Shown in pieces: positions 1 to 7,991 of a DNA stretch of 21,908 nucleotides. The notes beneath the pieces are model-generated. The model did not search any database. It saw only the letters and a list, made by a program, of their open reading frames with translations, and was not told the origin of the DNA. A program made the translations under genes and the position numbers. Within the stretch, counting starts at the first letter, position 1, and every line of letters starts with the position of its first letter. Source of the DNA: CAUZFZ01 sp963579025 (GTDB taxonomy: Bacteria; Planctomycetota; Planctomycetia; Planctomycetales; Planctomycetaceae). The DNA lies in contig CAUZFZ010000166.1 of assembly GCA_963579025.1 (NCBI GenBank), forward strand, positions 1-21,908, in the 5' to 3' direction.

Positions 1-175
1 AACGAGCGCGTGGTATTTCGATCGGATTCCATCGACCATTGTTGCATCCGGCATATAAACAGTTTGCAACAACTCAATGCAGAAGGTCAATGCCAATTAG
101 GTAGTTTATTTACGAACGACGCCTTACCGTGCTTGTACCAGGCCGGATCGACTCGAAGAGAACGGTTGAATTCTG

Positions 176-751
176 ATGAAGAGTGTCTGTGTTTTCACTG
201 GTTCCAGTCCGGGAATCTGCCCCGAGCATCGTGAGATGGCCGACCGTCTTGGCCGGGTCATTGCCGAACGCGGCCTGGAACTGGTCTACGGGGCGGGAAA
301 CGTCGGACTCATGGGAATCCTGGCTGACGCGGCTTTGGCAGCCGGAGGACGAGTCATCGGTGTCATCCCGTCTCTGCTCGTTGACATGGAAGTGGCCCAC
401 GACGGACTGACCGAGCTGCACGTTGTGAATTCCATGCACGAACGAAAGGAGCTGATGCTCGCGTCATCCGATGCCTTCGTGGCCATGCCTGGCGGATTCG
501 GCACGCTCGACGAACTGTTCGAGGTCCTGACGCATGGGCAGCTTGGTTTTCACCACAAGCCCTGCGGTGTGCTGAATGTGGGCGGGTTCTTTGATCAACT
601 GCTGTTGTTCTTGGATTTCATGGTGTCTCAGGAGTTCGTGAAGCCGATTCACCGCGACATGCTGATCGTCGATGAGTCCCCCGAGAATCTGCTGAATTCG
701 CTCGCCCGATATGAAGCCCCACATACCGACAAATGGATCAGTCGAGACTGA
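176..751 (+). CDS. LOG-family (TIGR00730) cytokinin riboside 5'-monophosphate phosphoribohydrolase-like protein
   Basis: A 191-residue Rossmann-fold protein of the LOG / TIGR00730 family. Family members hydrolyse the N-glycosidic bond of nucleoside 5'-monophosphates, releasing the free base and ribose 5-phosphate; the physiological substrate in bacteria is often unknown. Visible evidence: an N-terminal strand and glycine-rich turn (VCVFTGSSPG, residues 4-13), YGAGNVGLMG (38-47), the catalytic-arginine motif MHERK (88-92) and the hallmark PGGFGTLDE (105-113). Length is normal for the small, dimeric LOG class. Both catalytic motifs are intact, so it is probably active. The ATG at 176 puts the first strand immediately at the N-terminus as expected for the family. 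About 200 non-coding bases separate it from the next gene, so it is probably its own transcription unit. A second, much longer LOG-like gene lies at 14772-15815. Confidence 0.93.
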   Translation: MKSVCVFTGSSPGICPEHREMADRLGRVIAERGLELVYGAGNVGLMGILADAALAAGGRVIGVIPSLLVDMEVAHDGLTELHVVNSMHERKELMLASSDAFVAMPGGFGTLDELFEVLTHGQLGFHHKPCGVLNVGGFFDQLLLFLDFMVSQEFVKPIHRDMLIVDESPENLLNSLARYEAPHTDKWISRD

Positions 752-939
752 GTGATTGTCGGAGGCTGCATCTGCCTGACAGGACCGGCCCGTCATTCCC
801 GCCTTTGAAAGTCACGATTCCCATGCGTGCCGGAGGTGTCGGCACCGGGTAAACTCACCGCGAACGCAGCCAGTCAAGTTTGAGTCAGGCTGTTGACGAG
901 GGACGCTGAGTTAAGCACGAATCGCCTCGCATCGAGATG

Positions 940-945
940 AAGGAA
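940..945 (+). promoter_or_regulatory. Shine-Dalgarno sequence fixing a GTG start
   Basis: AAGGAA, seven bases before the GTG at 953, supports that GTG as the start of the response-regulator gene. The receiver domain's first strand begins a few residues later, so no other start fits. Confidence 0.6.
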
Positions 946-952
946 ACGAACG

Positions 953-2305
953 GTGAATGATCAGCGCAGCATTCTGGTGGTCGAGGACGAGGAGATCATT
1001 CGCAGTTCATTGCGTGAGTTTCTGACTGGCGAGGACTACGCCGTCACAGAAGCCGACTGCGTCGTGGACGCATTGAAGGCAGCGCGAGAACAAGACTTCG
1101 ACGTGGCGATCTGCGACGTGCAACTGCCCGACGGTGATGGCATCGCGCTGTTGCGGAAGCTGCATCAGATGAATCCGCATGCCTGCATTCTGATCATCAC
1201 CGCTTATGCCACGGTCGAGAACGCGGTGGACGCGTTCAAAGCCGGGGCCTTCGACTACATCGTCAAGCCGGTCATCTTCGAAGACCTGCTGACGAAGCTC
1301 GATCGACTGTATCAGTTTCGAAACCTGTACTTCGAAAACCAGTCGCTCAGACGGGAACTGGCCCGGCAGGAAGAGTTTCCTGAAGTGGTGGGTTCGTGCG
1401 CGGCACTGCGGCAAGTCCAGGAGCAGATTCGCAAAGTCGCCGTGACCAACGCCAATGTTCTGCTGGTCGGGGAAACGGGCACGGGCAAAGAGCTGTTCGC
1501 ACGATCCATCCACGCCGCGGGTCCCAGCAAGGACGAGCACTTCCTGGCGATCAACTGCGGGACACGGCCTGAGGAACTGCTTGAGTGTCAACTCTTCGGA
1601 ACTCGTGCTGCAGTCCCAGGCAGCGGGCAGACGGTCGAAGAAGGGCTGCTGATGCATGCGGGAGCCGGCACGGTATTCCTCGACGAGATCACCAATCTCC
1701 CGCTGAGCACCCAGGCCAAGCTGCTACGGGCGATCGAATATGGCGAGGTACTTCCGGTCGGTGGCTCTGAACCACAGAAAGTCCGTGCCCGGATCATCGC
1801 ATCGACCACTCGCGAACTGACGCGAGAAGTGGCACAGGAGCAATTCGACGAAGATTTGTTCTACCGACTCGACGGCGTGAAGATTCAGATTCCACCACTG
1901 CGCGACCGCCTCGACGACATTCCGGAACTGGTCGAGTTCTTCATCGGAAAGTATTCGCGTCAGATGAGGAAACGCGTTGCCGGAGCTACCAGCGAAACCG
2001 TGCGACTGCTGATGTCGGCCGACTGGAAAGGCAACGTCCGTCAGCTCGACAACGCGATCGAACGGGCGGTGATGATGTGCGACGAAGAAACTATCGAACC
2101 GTCCGACCTGCCGCCCGATCTGCTGGGGCTCGACCAACCGTTGCCGGACACGGAAGATCTTCGCAGCGCCTTGAAGCATTACGAGCGGCTGCACATTACG
2201 CGTGTGCTGCGACAGTGGCCGGACAAGCGCGAAGCTGCTAAACGACTGCGATTGGGGCTCTCCAGCCTGTATCGCAAGATCGAAGAGCTGGGCATTGAGG
2301 TCTAA
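953..2305 (+). CDS. NtrC-family response regulator with AAA+ domain lacking the GAFTGA loop
   Basis: A 450-residue response regulator. Order: receiver domain (about 5-120; acidic pair E11/D12, phospho-acceptor D55, T83, K105), AAA+ sigma-54-interaction-type domain (about 145-380; Walker A GETGTGKE 173-180, Walker B TVFLDE 240-245), and a C-terminal Fis-type helix-turn-helix (about 425-450). The loop that should read GAFTGA, which contacts sigma-54 in true enhancer-binding proteins, reads AVPGSG at 220-225 without any length change. The ATPase motifs look intact, but coupling to sigma-54 RNA polymerase is doubtful; it may work as a sigma-54-independent regulator. No histidine kinase lies next to it, so it is an orphan in this window. 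The start is GTG, backed by a good ribosome binding site. It is followed at 73 bp by a methyltransferase gene on the same strand, with which it may be co-transcribed. Confidence 0.93.
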   Translation: MNDQRSILVVEDEEIIRSSLREFLTGEDYAVTEADCVVDALKAAREQDFDVAICDVQLPDGDGIALLRKLHQMNPHACILIITAYATVENAVDAFKAGAFDYIVKPVIFEDLLTKLDRLYQFRNLYFENQSLRRELARQEEFPEVVGSCAALRQVQEQIRKVAVTNANVLLVGETGTGKELFARSIHAAGPSKDEHFLAINCGTRPEELLECQLFGTRAAVPGSGQTVEEGLLMHAGAGTVFLDEITNLPLSTQAKLLRAIEYGEVLPVGGSEPQKVRARIIASTTRELTREVAQEQFDEDLFYRLDGVKIQIPPLRDRLDDIPELVEFFIGKYSRQMRKRVAGATSETVRLLMSADWKGNVRQLDNAIERAVMMCDEETIEPSDLPPDLLGLDQPLPDTEDLRSALKHYERLHITRVLRQWPDKREAAKRLRLGLSSLYRKIEELGIEV

Positions 2306-2378
2306 CTGCCCGTCGCACTACGCGTCGAGGTTGTGAGTCGCCCGGAGCCCAGTTTGTCAGCCGTCGAAAAAGTGAGTC

Positions 2379-3161
2379 ATGCCCGAGCAAATCAAAGGTG
2401 ACCTGTACGACTACCCGGTCTATTACGATCTGATTTTCGGTTCGGACTGGCGAGCCGAATACGACTTCCTGACCGCCTGCTTCGAACGATTCGGGAAGCG
2501 TCCGGTGCGGCGAGTGTTCGAACCAGCGTGCGGAACGGGCCGTCTGCTGATCAAGCTGGCGGAAGCTGGTTTCGACGTCTCGGGGAATGACCTCAACGCG
2601 CACGCAGTGAAGTTCTGCAACGATCGTTTCAAACGACGTGGTTATCCCCAGACTGCCGTCGTCGGCGACATGTCAGACTTCCGGCTGAAGCGCAAGGTCG
2701 ACGCCGGTTTCAACATGATCAACACGTTCCGGCATTTGCTCAGTGACAGGCAGGCGATCGGACATCTGCAGTGCATGGCCGATTCGCTGGTCAAGGGCGG
2801 ACTGTATCTGCTCGGACTGCATCTGATTCCGTCGGCAGGGGAACGACTGGAAGACGAAGCATGGCACGCCCGGCGAGGCAATCTGGCGGTCAACACCTAC
2901 ATGTGGTCCAAGGGGATCGATCAGGCAACCCGGAACGAGTATCTGGGTTTGACCATCAACGTCTACACTCCGACGAAGCACTATGAAATCGAAGATGAAA
3001 TGATCTATCGGACGTACTCGGCCAGGCAGATGGCAGCACTGCTGAAAAAAGTGCCCGCGTTTGAGTGCGCCGGAGTTTATGATTTCTCATACGACCTGAA
3101 TCAGCCGGTCGTCGTCGGCCCGGAAACGGAGGACGTCGTGTACGTTCTTCGCAAGAAATAA
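2379..3161 (+). CDS. class I SAM-dependent methyltransferase
   Basis: A 260-residue class I methyltransferase. Motif I is FEPACGTGR (47-55), followed by the acidic residue that binds the SAM ribose at the end of strand 2 (D71 in SGNDLN) and GDMSDF (96-101), which fits motif II. After this come a conserved helix (INTFRHL) and a motif-III-like segment (LVKGGLYLLGLHL). The N-terminal YDYPVYYDLIFGSDW stretch is typical of small-molecule methyltransferases that begin with a tyrosine-rich helix. The substrate cannot be deduced; the fold suits a small molecule rather than DNA or rRNA. It sits between an orphan response regulator and a 78-residue membrane protein on the same strand (40 bp gap). The ATG at 2379 has only a weak purine-rich stretch upstream, but gives a family-normal N-terminus. 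Confidence 0.88.
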   Translation: MPEQIKGDLYDYPVYYDLIFGSDWRAEYDFLTACFERFGKRPVRRVFEPACGTGRLLIKLAEAGFDVSGNDLNAHAVKFCNDRFKRRGYPQTAVVGDMSDFRLKRKVDAGFNMINTFRHLLSDRQAIGHLQCMADSLVKGGLYLLGLHLIPSAGERLEDEAWHARRGNLAVNTYMWSKGIDQATRNEYLGLTINVYTPTKHYEIEDEMIYRTYSARQMAALLKKVPAFECAGVYDFSYDLNQPVVVGPETEDVVYVLRKK

Positions 3162-3201
3162 GATCGAGCCGAGCCGTTTAACTACAAGCCGTGGAATTCT
3201 C

Positions 3202-3438
3202 ATGAGCGACACAGCCCCGCAGAACGACGAACAGAAGACGGAACCAGCCACCAAACCAGTTACGTTTGCCGAGGCTGCTGAGGAACAGCAACCGAGTCTG
3301 CTCGTCGAATTCTGCGAGTTCCTGCTGGAAAGCAAGAAGTGGTGGCTGACGCCGATCATCCTTGTGCTGATGCTCGTCGGTCTATTGATCGTGCTGAGCA
3401 GTTCCGTCGTGGCGCCGTTCATCTATCCGATCTTTTGA
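3202..3438 (+). CDS. DUF5989 family small membrane protein
   Basis: A 78-residue protein with a hydrophilic, acidic N-terminal half (1-30) and a single hydrophobic segment at about 49-70, preceded by the sequence ESKKWWLTP and ending in VAPFIYPIF. This pattern (short EFLxFLxExKKWW amphipathic helix, one membrane helix, terminal APFIY-hydrophobic tail) matches the DUF5989 family as I know it. The family has no firmly established function; members are often found beside carbamoyltransferase and SxtJ-like membrane genes, neither of which is present here. The acidic N-terminal extension of about 30 residues is longer than in the core family. It lies 40 bp after the methyltransferase and about 25 bp before cutA, so it is likely co-transcribed with both. 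Confidence 0.85.
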   Translation: MSDTAPQNDEQKTEPATKPVTFAEAAEEQQPSLLVEFCEFLLESKKWWLTPIILVLMLVGLLIVLSSSVVAPFIYPIF

Positions 3439-3463
3439 TTCTCTCGGATTGGCAGGCGTCAGA

Positions 3464-3784
3464 ATGGACGCAAGCGTCGTCTACATCACCGCGAAGGATC
3501 GCGACGAAGCGATGCACATTGCGCACGTGCTGGTGAGCGAGCGACTGGTGGCCTGCGCAAATCTGCTCGATCCAGTTACGTCGCTGTACTGGTGGGAGGA
3601 CGCAGTCCAGACAAGCAACGAAGTTGTGTTGATCAGCAAGACGCGATCGGACAACGTGGACCGCGTCATCCAGCGAGTCAAAGAGCTGCACAGCTATGAG
3701 TGCCCCTGCATTGTGTCATGGCCGATCACCCATGGATCGCCGGATTATTTGAGCTGGCTGGTCGAAGAAACTCGCAAGGTTTGA
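3464..3784 (+). CDS. cutA: divalent-cation tolerance protein CutA
   Basis: A 106-residue CutA1-family protein. These form very stable trimers with a ferredoxin-like fold similar to PII signalling proteins; they are linked to copper and other divalent-cation tolerance, but the molecular role remains unclear. Family landmarks are clear: RLVACANLL (27-35), the YWWED stretch (42-46), EVVLISKT (53-60), the V-x-ELHSYECP segment (72-81) and the C-terminal SPDYLSWLVEE (92-102). Length is normal. An upstream in-frame TTG at 3449 would add five residues; the ATG at 3464 is preferred because the first beta strand starts directly after it. It is the last gene of the rightward run and ends 29 bp from the convergent sialidase-like gene. 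Confidence 0.93.
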   Translation: MDASVVYITAKDRDEAMHIAHVLVSERLVACANLLDPVTSLYWWEDAVQTSNEVVLISKTRSDNVDRVIQRVKELHSYECPCIVSWPITHGSPDYLSWLVEETRKV

Positions 3785-3813
3785 CCGGTGTCCAGGACGC
3801 CAACAGCCTCGCA

Positions 3814-5568
3814 TTACTCAGGGGCCAACCAGTCGAGATCGAAGGCTGCGAATGTGAGCTGTTTGTAGCCGCCGGATTCGTACAGCACGCCAATGCGTCC
3901 GTCGGCAAGTCGGGCCAGTGCAGAGTAGGCCGCCGGACCGGGTTCAATGAGGCGGCTGATTGGCCAGGTGCGGCCTTCGTCGTAGCTCATTCGGACTGTC
4001 AGCCGATGCCGCGGACCACCCCAGTTACCTGTTGGTGTGGCAGCCGGGTTCGCGAACAGTAACCGGCTGCGATCTTTGTCCCCGAGCCCCGAATAGCGAA
4101 GCAGGCTGGCCTGGCAGGTTGGCTCGATCAGAACAGCATCGAGAATCGGTTCGGTCCATGTGAGGCCACCATCGGAACTGCGGGCCACGATTCGTTTCCC
4201 CGACTTCTCCTGGGACTTACCCGTTCGCCACCAGTGATTGCGCGCATTCACGATCAGGCCACCGTTCGCCGTTTCTGCCACTTGGCATTCACACATTTCG
4301 CGGCCGACCGTTCCACCGACATGCCACGATTTGCCGTGGTCGTCGCTGTAGAAAATGTTGGCATACGGCGAGCTGCCCTTGTGCTTGGTCAGTCGGTGAT
4401 ACGCCGGTATGACGATTCGTCCCTTGTGTTGACCATGTCGGAGCTGCACTCCAACGCCCGGCCCGATTCCGTAGAAACCCCATTTCGGCTTCTTCACCTG
4501 ACGTGTGATGTCGACGGGCTTCGTCCAGGTGATGCCATCGTCGTCGCTGTGCATCTCAAGGACTTCTTTGCCCTCGCGTCCGAAGACGAGCCAGATTCGT
4601 CCGGTGTCCTGGTCGATGACGGGAGTCGGGTTACCAATGGTCGACTCGCCCTCGTCGTAGATGATCTGCAGCGGTCCCCAGGTCTTGCCGCCATCGGTCG
4701 AACGTTTGAGGACCATGTCGTTGTTACCAAGGTCCGCCAGACTTGTTTTCCGTCCTTCGGCGAATGCAAGCAGCGTTCCGGTTGGCGTCGCGAGCAGTGA
4801 GGGAATGCGGTACGCGAAGTAATCATCGGCGCCCGCCACATACACCTCGATGCGCTCCCGTGGAATGGGTGGAGGTAGCACCATCACATCAGCTGGCGGG
4901 CCCGCCGAGAACTCCACGCGTTGCCATTCAGAAATACCCGTGCCCGTTGCGCGCGAACCGAACACCAGATGATGACCCGAGTCGTCGTTGTCGCAGAGTG
5001 TAGTCACCACCAACCGTCCGTCGACGCGCAGATTGACGGTTTGCGAGACCCCGTCGAAGAGCAGATCCCAGTTGTGAAACCCGCTAGGATCGTCAACAGT
5101 CACGGCTCCTTCAACAGCGCCGTGCGTCCCCGAGTGAAACGTTCCAATCAGGTCGGAACCACGGCGTCCGAGCTGTACGCCGAAGCGCAGCCGCCCCGTT
5201 TTGTCCTTACGCCAGATGCAGACTTCAGTACCGATGGCTCGCGTTGGAACTTGAGTCTCCTCGACAACCCTCACGCGCCAGCGGTAAACAAATCCGTCAC
5301 GTCTGGCTCGATCGCGTTCGTCATCGGAGAGTTCGGTCCGGTAGTAAAGACCTTCGGGGCCGTCGCCGTCATCGTCGACGATGCGCCAGCACGCTGTGCC
5401 TGACTTCGCAGTAGCCGAATTCGCTTTGTCGTGAGATTCAATCCAGCCTTGTGCGACCGGACTGCCCTTTCCGGAATAGCTCCTCGTGACCGGCAGTCGA
5501 TCCGCTGCCGATATTGCCGAGACGAACGCCGCAACTGAAACGACAAAACCAATGAAATGGATTCGCAT
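3814..5568 (-). CDS. secreted exo-alpha-sialidase-like protein (GH33-type BNR propeller)
   Basis: A 584-residue exported protein. An N-terminal signal peptide (residues 1-21, cleavage near ISAADR) is followed by a beta-rich region of about 200 residues, perhaps a concanavalin/laminin-G-like carbohydrate-binding domain, then a six-bladed sialidase propeller (about 240-584). Propeller evidence: YRIPSLL (253-259, the Arg of the Arg triad), the acidic NND segment (282-284), five Asp boxes (290-297, 341-348, 408-415, 464-471, 528-535), MCECQV with candidate catalytic Glu427, a second triad-type Arg at 526 and AAYSALARL with candidate nucleophile Tyr548. It should release terminal sialic acid or related sugars from glycans outside the cytoplasm. 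The ATG at 5568 is chosen over an in-frame start 48 bases upstream because it begins the signal peptide and has GGAG seven bases before it. It is divergent from the Tat-exported PhoX-type gene. Confidence 0.9.
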   Translation of the reverse strand: MRIHFIGFVVSVAAFVSAISAADRLPVTRSYSGKGSPVAQGWIESHDKANSATAKSGTACWRIVDDDGDGPEGLYYRTELSDDERDRARRDGFVYRWRVRVVEETQVPTRAIGTEVCIWRKDKTGRLRFGVQLGRRGSDLIGTFHSGTHGAVEGAVTVDDPSGFHNWDLLFDGVSQTVNLRVDGRLVVTTLCDNDDSGHHLVFGSRATGTGISEWQRVEFSAGPPADVMVLPPPIPRERIEVYVAGADDYFAYRIPSLLATPTGTLLAFAEGRKTSLADLGNNDMVLKRSTDGGKTWGPLQIIYDEGESTIGNPTPVIDQDTGRIWLVFGREGKEVLEMHSDDDGITWTKPVDITRQVKKPKWGFYGIGPGVGVQLRHGQHKGRIVIPAYHRLTKHKGSSPYANIFYSDDHGKSWHVGGTVGREMCECQVAETANGGLIVNARNHWWRTGKSQEKSGKRIVARSSDGGLTWTEPILDAVLIEPTCQASLLRYSGLGDKDRSRLLFANPAATPTGNWGGPRHRLTVRMSYDEGRTWPISRLIEPGPAAYSALARLADGRIGVLYESGGYKQLTFAAFDLDWLAPE

Positions 5569-5731
5569 CGGGCCACTCCGCGGCACTGTGGTGAGGTGCA
5601 TCAACTCGGACAGCACTTCAAGCTACTGCATCGGCTGGCTGGAAGGCCATGAAGTCGACGACTACGCTCGGCACAACCAGTCTGGATTTCTTCATGCAGG
5701 CGTCAGCAGCCTTTTTCCCGAAAGCCAAACG

Positions 5732-7135
5732 ATGTATGTCTCACGTCGCGGATTTCTTGCACAAAGCTCATTCGTTGCCGCTGGTTTCGTTGGTCTTCGA
5801 TCGCTGATTCATCCGGAATGGACGAAAGCATCCGACAGCGCCTCCGGTTACGGCGAACTCCAGCCGGACCCCGACAAGCGCATCGATCTGCCGAAAGGGT
5901 TTTCGTACCGCGTCATCTCGACCGCTGGCGAAGAGATGGTTGATGGGTTTCTTGTGCCAGGGCTTCCGGACGGAATGGGTGCGTTCGCGGATGAGTCCTC
6001 CGGGTTAACCGTGCTGATTCGCAATCACGAGTTGACTCCTGGCGGCGGTGGTCCGTTCGGGAAGAAGAACGCGCTGATTGATCAAGTTCCCACAGGAAAA
6101 CTCTACGACGCAGGACGCGGGATGACTCCGGGGATCGGGGGCACCACGACGGTTGTTTATGACACTCAGAAGCAGCAGGTCGTCAGGCAGTTCCTGAGTC
6201 TGGCAGGCACGTATCGCAACTGTGCCGGCGGCCCGACTCCGTGGGGCACGTGGATCACGTGCGAGGAGACGAACGCGCGAACCGGCTTTGACATCAAGAC
6301 GGGTGCGTTCTCGGAGCAGGATCACGGCTTTACGTTTGAAGTGCCCGTCACCGTCGAGCCTCATCTGGCCGATCCCGTGCCGTTGAAGGCGATGGGTCGG
6401 TTCAATCATGAAGCGATCGCCGTCGATCCAAAATTGGGCGTTATCTATGAAACGGAAGATCGTGGTGACGGCTGTATTTATCGATTCATTGCAGACCGCC
6501 ACGACGAACTCCGGCCGAATCTTTCATCCGGAAAATTGCAGGCCCTGGCAATTAAGGGACAGCCCAGTCGCGATACTCGTAACCACAACTCGAAACTCGG
6601 TTTGATTGAACCGGGTGATGCGTTCGACGTGGAGTGGATTGATCTGGATGACGTCGAGTCTCCGGACGATGACCTGCGCCACCGTGCCTTCAAGGCCGGC
6701 GCGGCCATGTTTGCTCGCGGCGAGGGGATTTGGTTCGGAGACGGTGCTGCTTACGTTGCGTGTACATCTGGTGGTCAGAAGAAGATTGGTCAAATCTGGA
6801 AGTACACTCCGAGTCCCATTGAAGCATCGTCAGAGGAAGGCGAGCAGCCGGGTCGGCTCGAGTTGTTTATTGAACCAAATGATTCCGCGCTGATTGAGAA
6901 CGCCGACAATCTGACGGTCGCGCCGTCCGGCGAACTGTTTGTGTGCGAAGATCGCGGCACGAACACCCAGCGGATGATTGGAGTCACACAGTCCGGTCAG
7001 CCGTTCGTCTTCGCTGCCTGCCATCTGAAATCAGAGCTGGCCGGAGCAACGTTCTCACCCGACGGGTCAACGCTGTTCTTCAACCTGCAGAAGCCGGGAC
7101 TGACGATTGCAGTGACCGGCCCGTGGCATGCCTGA
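5732..7135 (+). CDS. Tat-exported PhoX/DUF839 family protein (alkaline-phosphatase-like)
   Basis: A 467-residue protein of the PhoX/DUF839 family. The N-terminus MYVSRRGFLAQSSFVAAGF is a twin-arginine signal peptide (SRRGFL, residues 4-9), so the folded protein is exported by Tat, consistent with a metalloenzyme loaded in the cytoplasm. Family motifs: RNHELTPGGGG (97-107), CAGGPTPWGTWITCEET (164-180), RFNHEAIAVDP (223-233), YETEDRGDGCIYRF (239-252) and a late NADNLTVAPSGELFVCEDRG segment. In characterised PhoX, residues in such segments bind Ca2+ and Fe for phosphomonoester hydrolysis. Whether this member is a phosphatase is not shown by sequence alone. The frame is open upstream to 5486, but the ATG at 5732 is correct because it begins the Tat signal. 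Its end overlaps the next gene by eight bases. Confidence 0.9.
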   Translation: MYVSRRGFLAQSSFVAAGFVGLRSLIHPEWTKASDSASGYGELQPDPDKRIDLPKGFSYRVISTAGEEMVDGFLVPGLPDGMGAFADESSGLTVLIRNHELTPGGGGPFGKKNALIDQVPTGKLYDAGRGMTPGIGGTTTVVYDTQKQQVVRQFLSLAGTYRNCAGGPTPWGTWITCEETNARTGFDIKTGAFSEQDHGFTFEVPVTVEPHLADPVPLKAMGRFNHEAIAVDPKLGVIYETEDRGDGCIYRFIADRHDELRPNLSSGKLQALAIKGQPSRDTRNHNSKLGLIEPGDAFDVEWIDLDDVESPDDDLRHRAFKAGAAMFARGEGIWFGDGAAYVACTSGGQKKIGQIWKYTPSPIEASSEEGEQPGRLELFIEPNDSALIENADNLTVAPSGELFVCEDRGTNTQRMIGVTQSGQPFVFAACHLKSELAGATFSPDGSTLFFNLQKPGLTIAVTGPWHA

Positions 7136-7985
7136 GATGGACTCCGTGAAGAGACTTGGACTCGTTTCCAACTGCTGGCAGATGCAACTCGACGCAGGTG
7201 CTGACCTGTTCGATTTGATCACTCAGGCTGTCCGCACCGGATGTGGCTGCATCGAATTGCGACAGACGTGTCTTGGGCGATTCGAGTGCGGTGAACCGCC
7301 CGTGCCAGACGCTTCAGCGTTGAAAGAACTACCAGAGGCCTTTCCGGACGTCGTCTTCAACATTGCGGTCAATGTGCCCTTTCTTCAGGCGGAGTATGTT
7401 GAGGCGACACCCGTCTTCGCCGCAGCGGTGCAGGCCGCCCAGGCAGTGGCGGGCAAGTACCGACCACATCTACGACTCGTGGATCTGACCACGTCAGCGC
7501 AGGAACTTCTGGGCGGTCACCGCGAGGAGATCTCGCGGAACGTTGTGCGGTTGACGGAGTTGATGATTGAGCGCGACGGCTGGCTTTCGATTGAACATTC
7601 TCTGCAGCCGTGGCAGCCATTCCTTCGCGTATTCCGGGACGCCCGCCGCTTGCTGGGCGCGCGGGCTGATCATCTGCGGTTGTGTTACGACCCGGTGAAT
7701 CTGTTCTTCGGAGACACCGACCTCGATCCCGGAGTCGTGACGCGAACACTGTCAGCGGAAGAAATCTCGATGGTGCATTTCAAGCAACGTCGAGACGGCG
7801 AAGTCCTGCCGCGGATCGATGACGGCGATGTCGACTGGCGCGAGCAGATCACATTACTTGAGTCGGCCGGTTATCGCGGTCCGTATCTGCTTGAGATCCG
7901 CTCGTCGAATGACGTGTGGAATGAACTGGACTTCTCGGTTGAGTATCTGCGGACGTGTGGATTCAGCGCCGAGTTGTGCGAATAA
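7128..7985 (+). CDS. sugar phosphate isomerase/epimerase-like TIM barrel (AP endonuclease 2 fold)
   Basis: A 285-residue xylose-isomerase-like TIM barrel. The four barrel-end metal ligands typical of the superfamily can be traced: E43 (CIELRQ), E156 (LSIEHS), D188 (LCYDPVNLF) and H217 (MVHFKQ), with E256 (YLLEIRS) as the final acidic residue, and the usual DGDVDW segment before the last repeat (232-237). It is therefore probably a metal-dependent isomerase, epimerase or dehydratase-like enzyme; the substrate is unknown. ATG at 7128 overlaps the end of the PhoX-type gene by eight bases, which suggests co-translation. A second ATG nine bases later (7137) is equally possible. It ends six bases from the convergent ATP-grasp gene. 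Confidence 0.87.
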   Translation: MPEMDSVKRLGLVSNCWQMQLDAGADLFDLITQAVRTGCGCIELRQTCLGRFECGEPPVPDASALKELPEAFPDVVFNIAVNVPFLQAEYVEATPVFAAAVQAAQAVAGKYRPHLRLVDLTTSAQELLGGHREEISRNVVRLTELMIERDGWLSIEHSLQPWQPFLRVFRDARRLLGARADHLRLCYDPVNLFFGDTDLDPGVVTRTLSAEEISMVHFKQRRDGEVLPRIDDGDVDWREQITLLESAGYRGPYLLEIRSSNDVWNELDFSVEYLRTCGFSAELCE

Positions 7986-7991
7986 ACGCGT

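Noticed and set aside
1..175. Possible partial gene at the left edge
   Set aside because: No frame there continues as a convincing coding sequence; it is treated as the upstream region of the LOG gene with no clear promoter by eye.
840..870. Small hairpin TGCCG/CGGCA after the first LOG gene
   Set aside because: The short five-base stem has no T run; it is not distinguishable from chance in GC-rich sequence.
5486..5731. An 82-codon N-terminal extension of the PhoX-type protein
   Set aside because: It overlaps the divergent sialidase start and would bury the twin-arginine signal peptide inside the chain.
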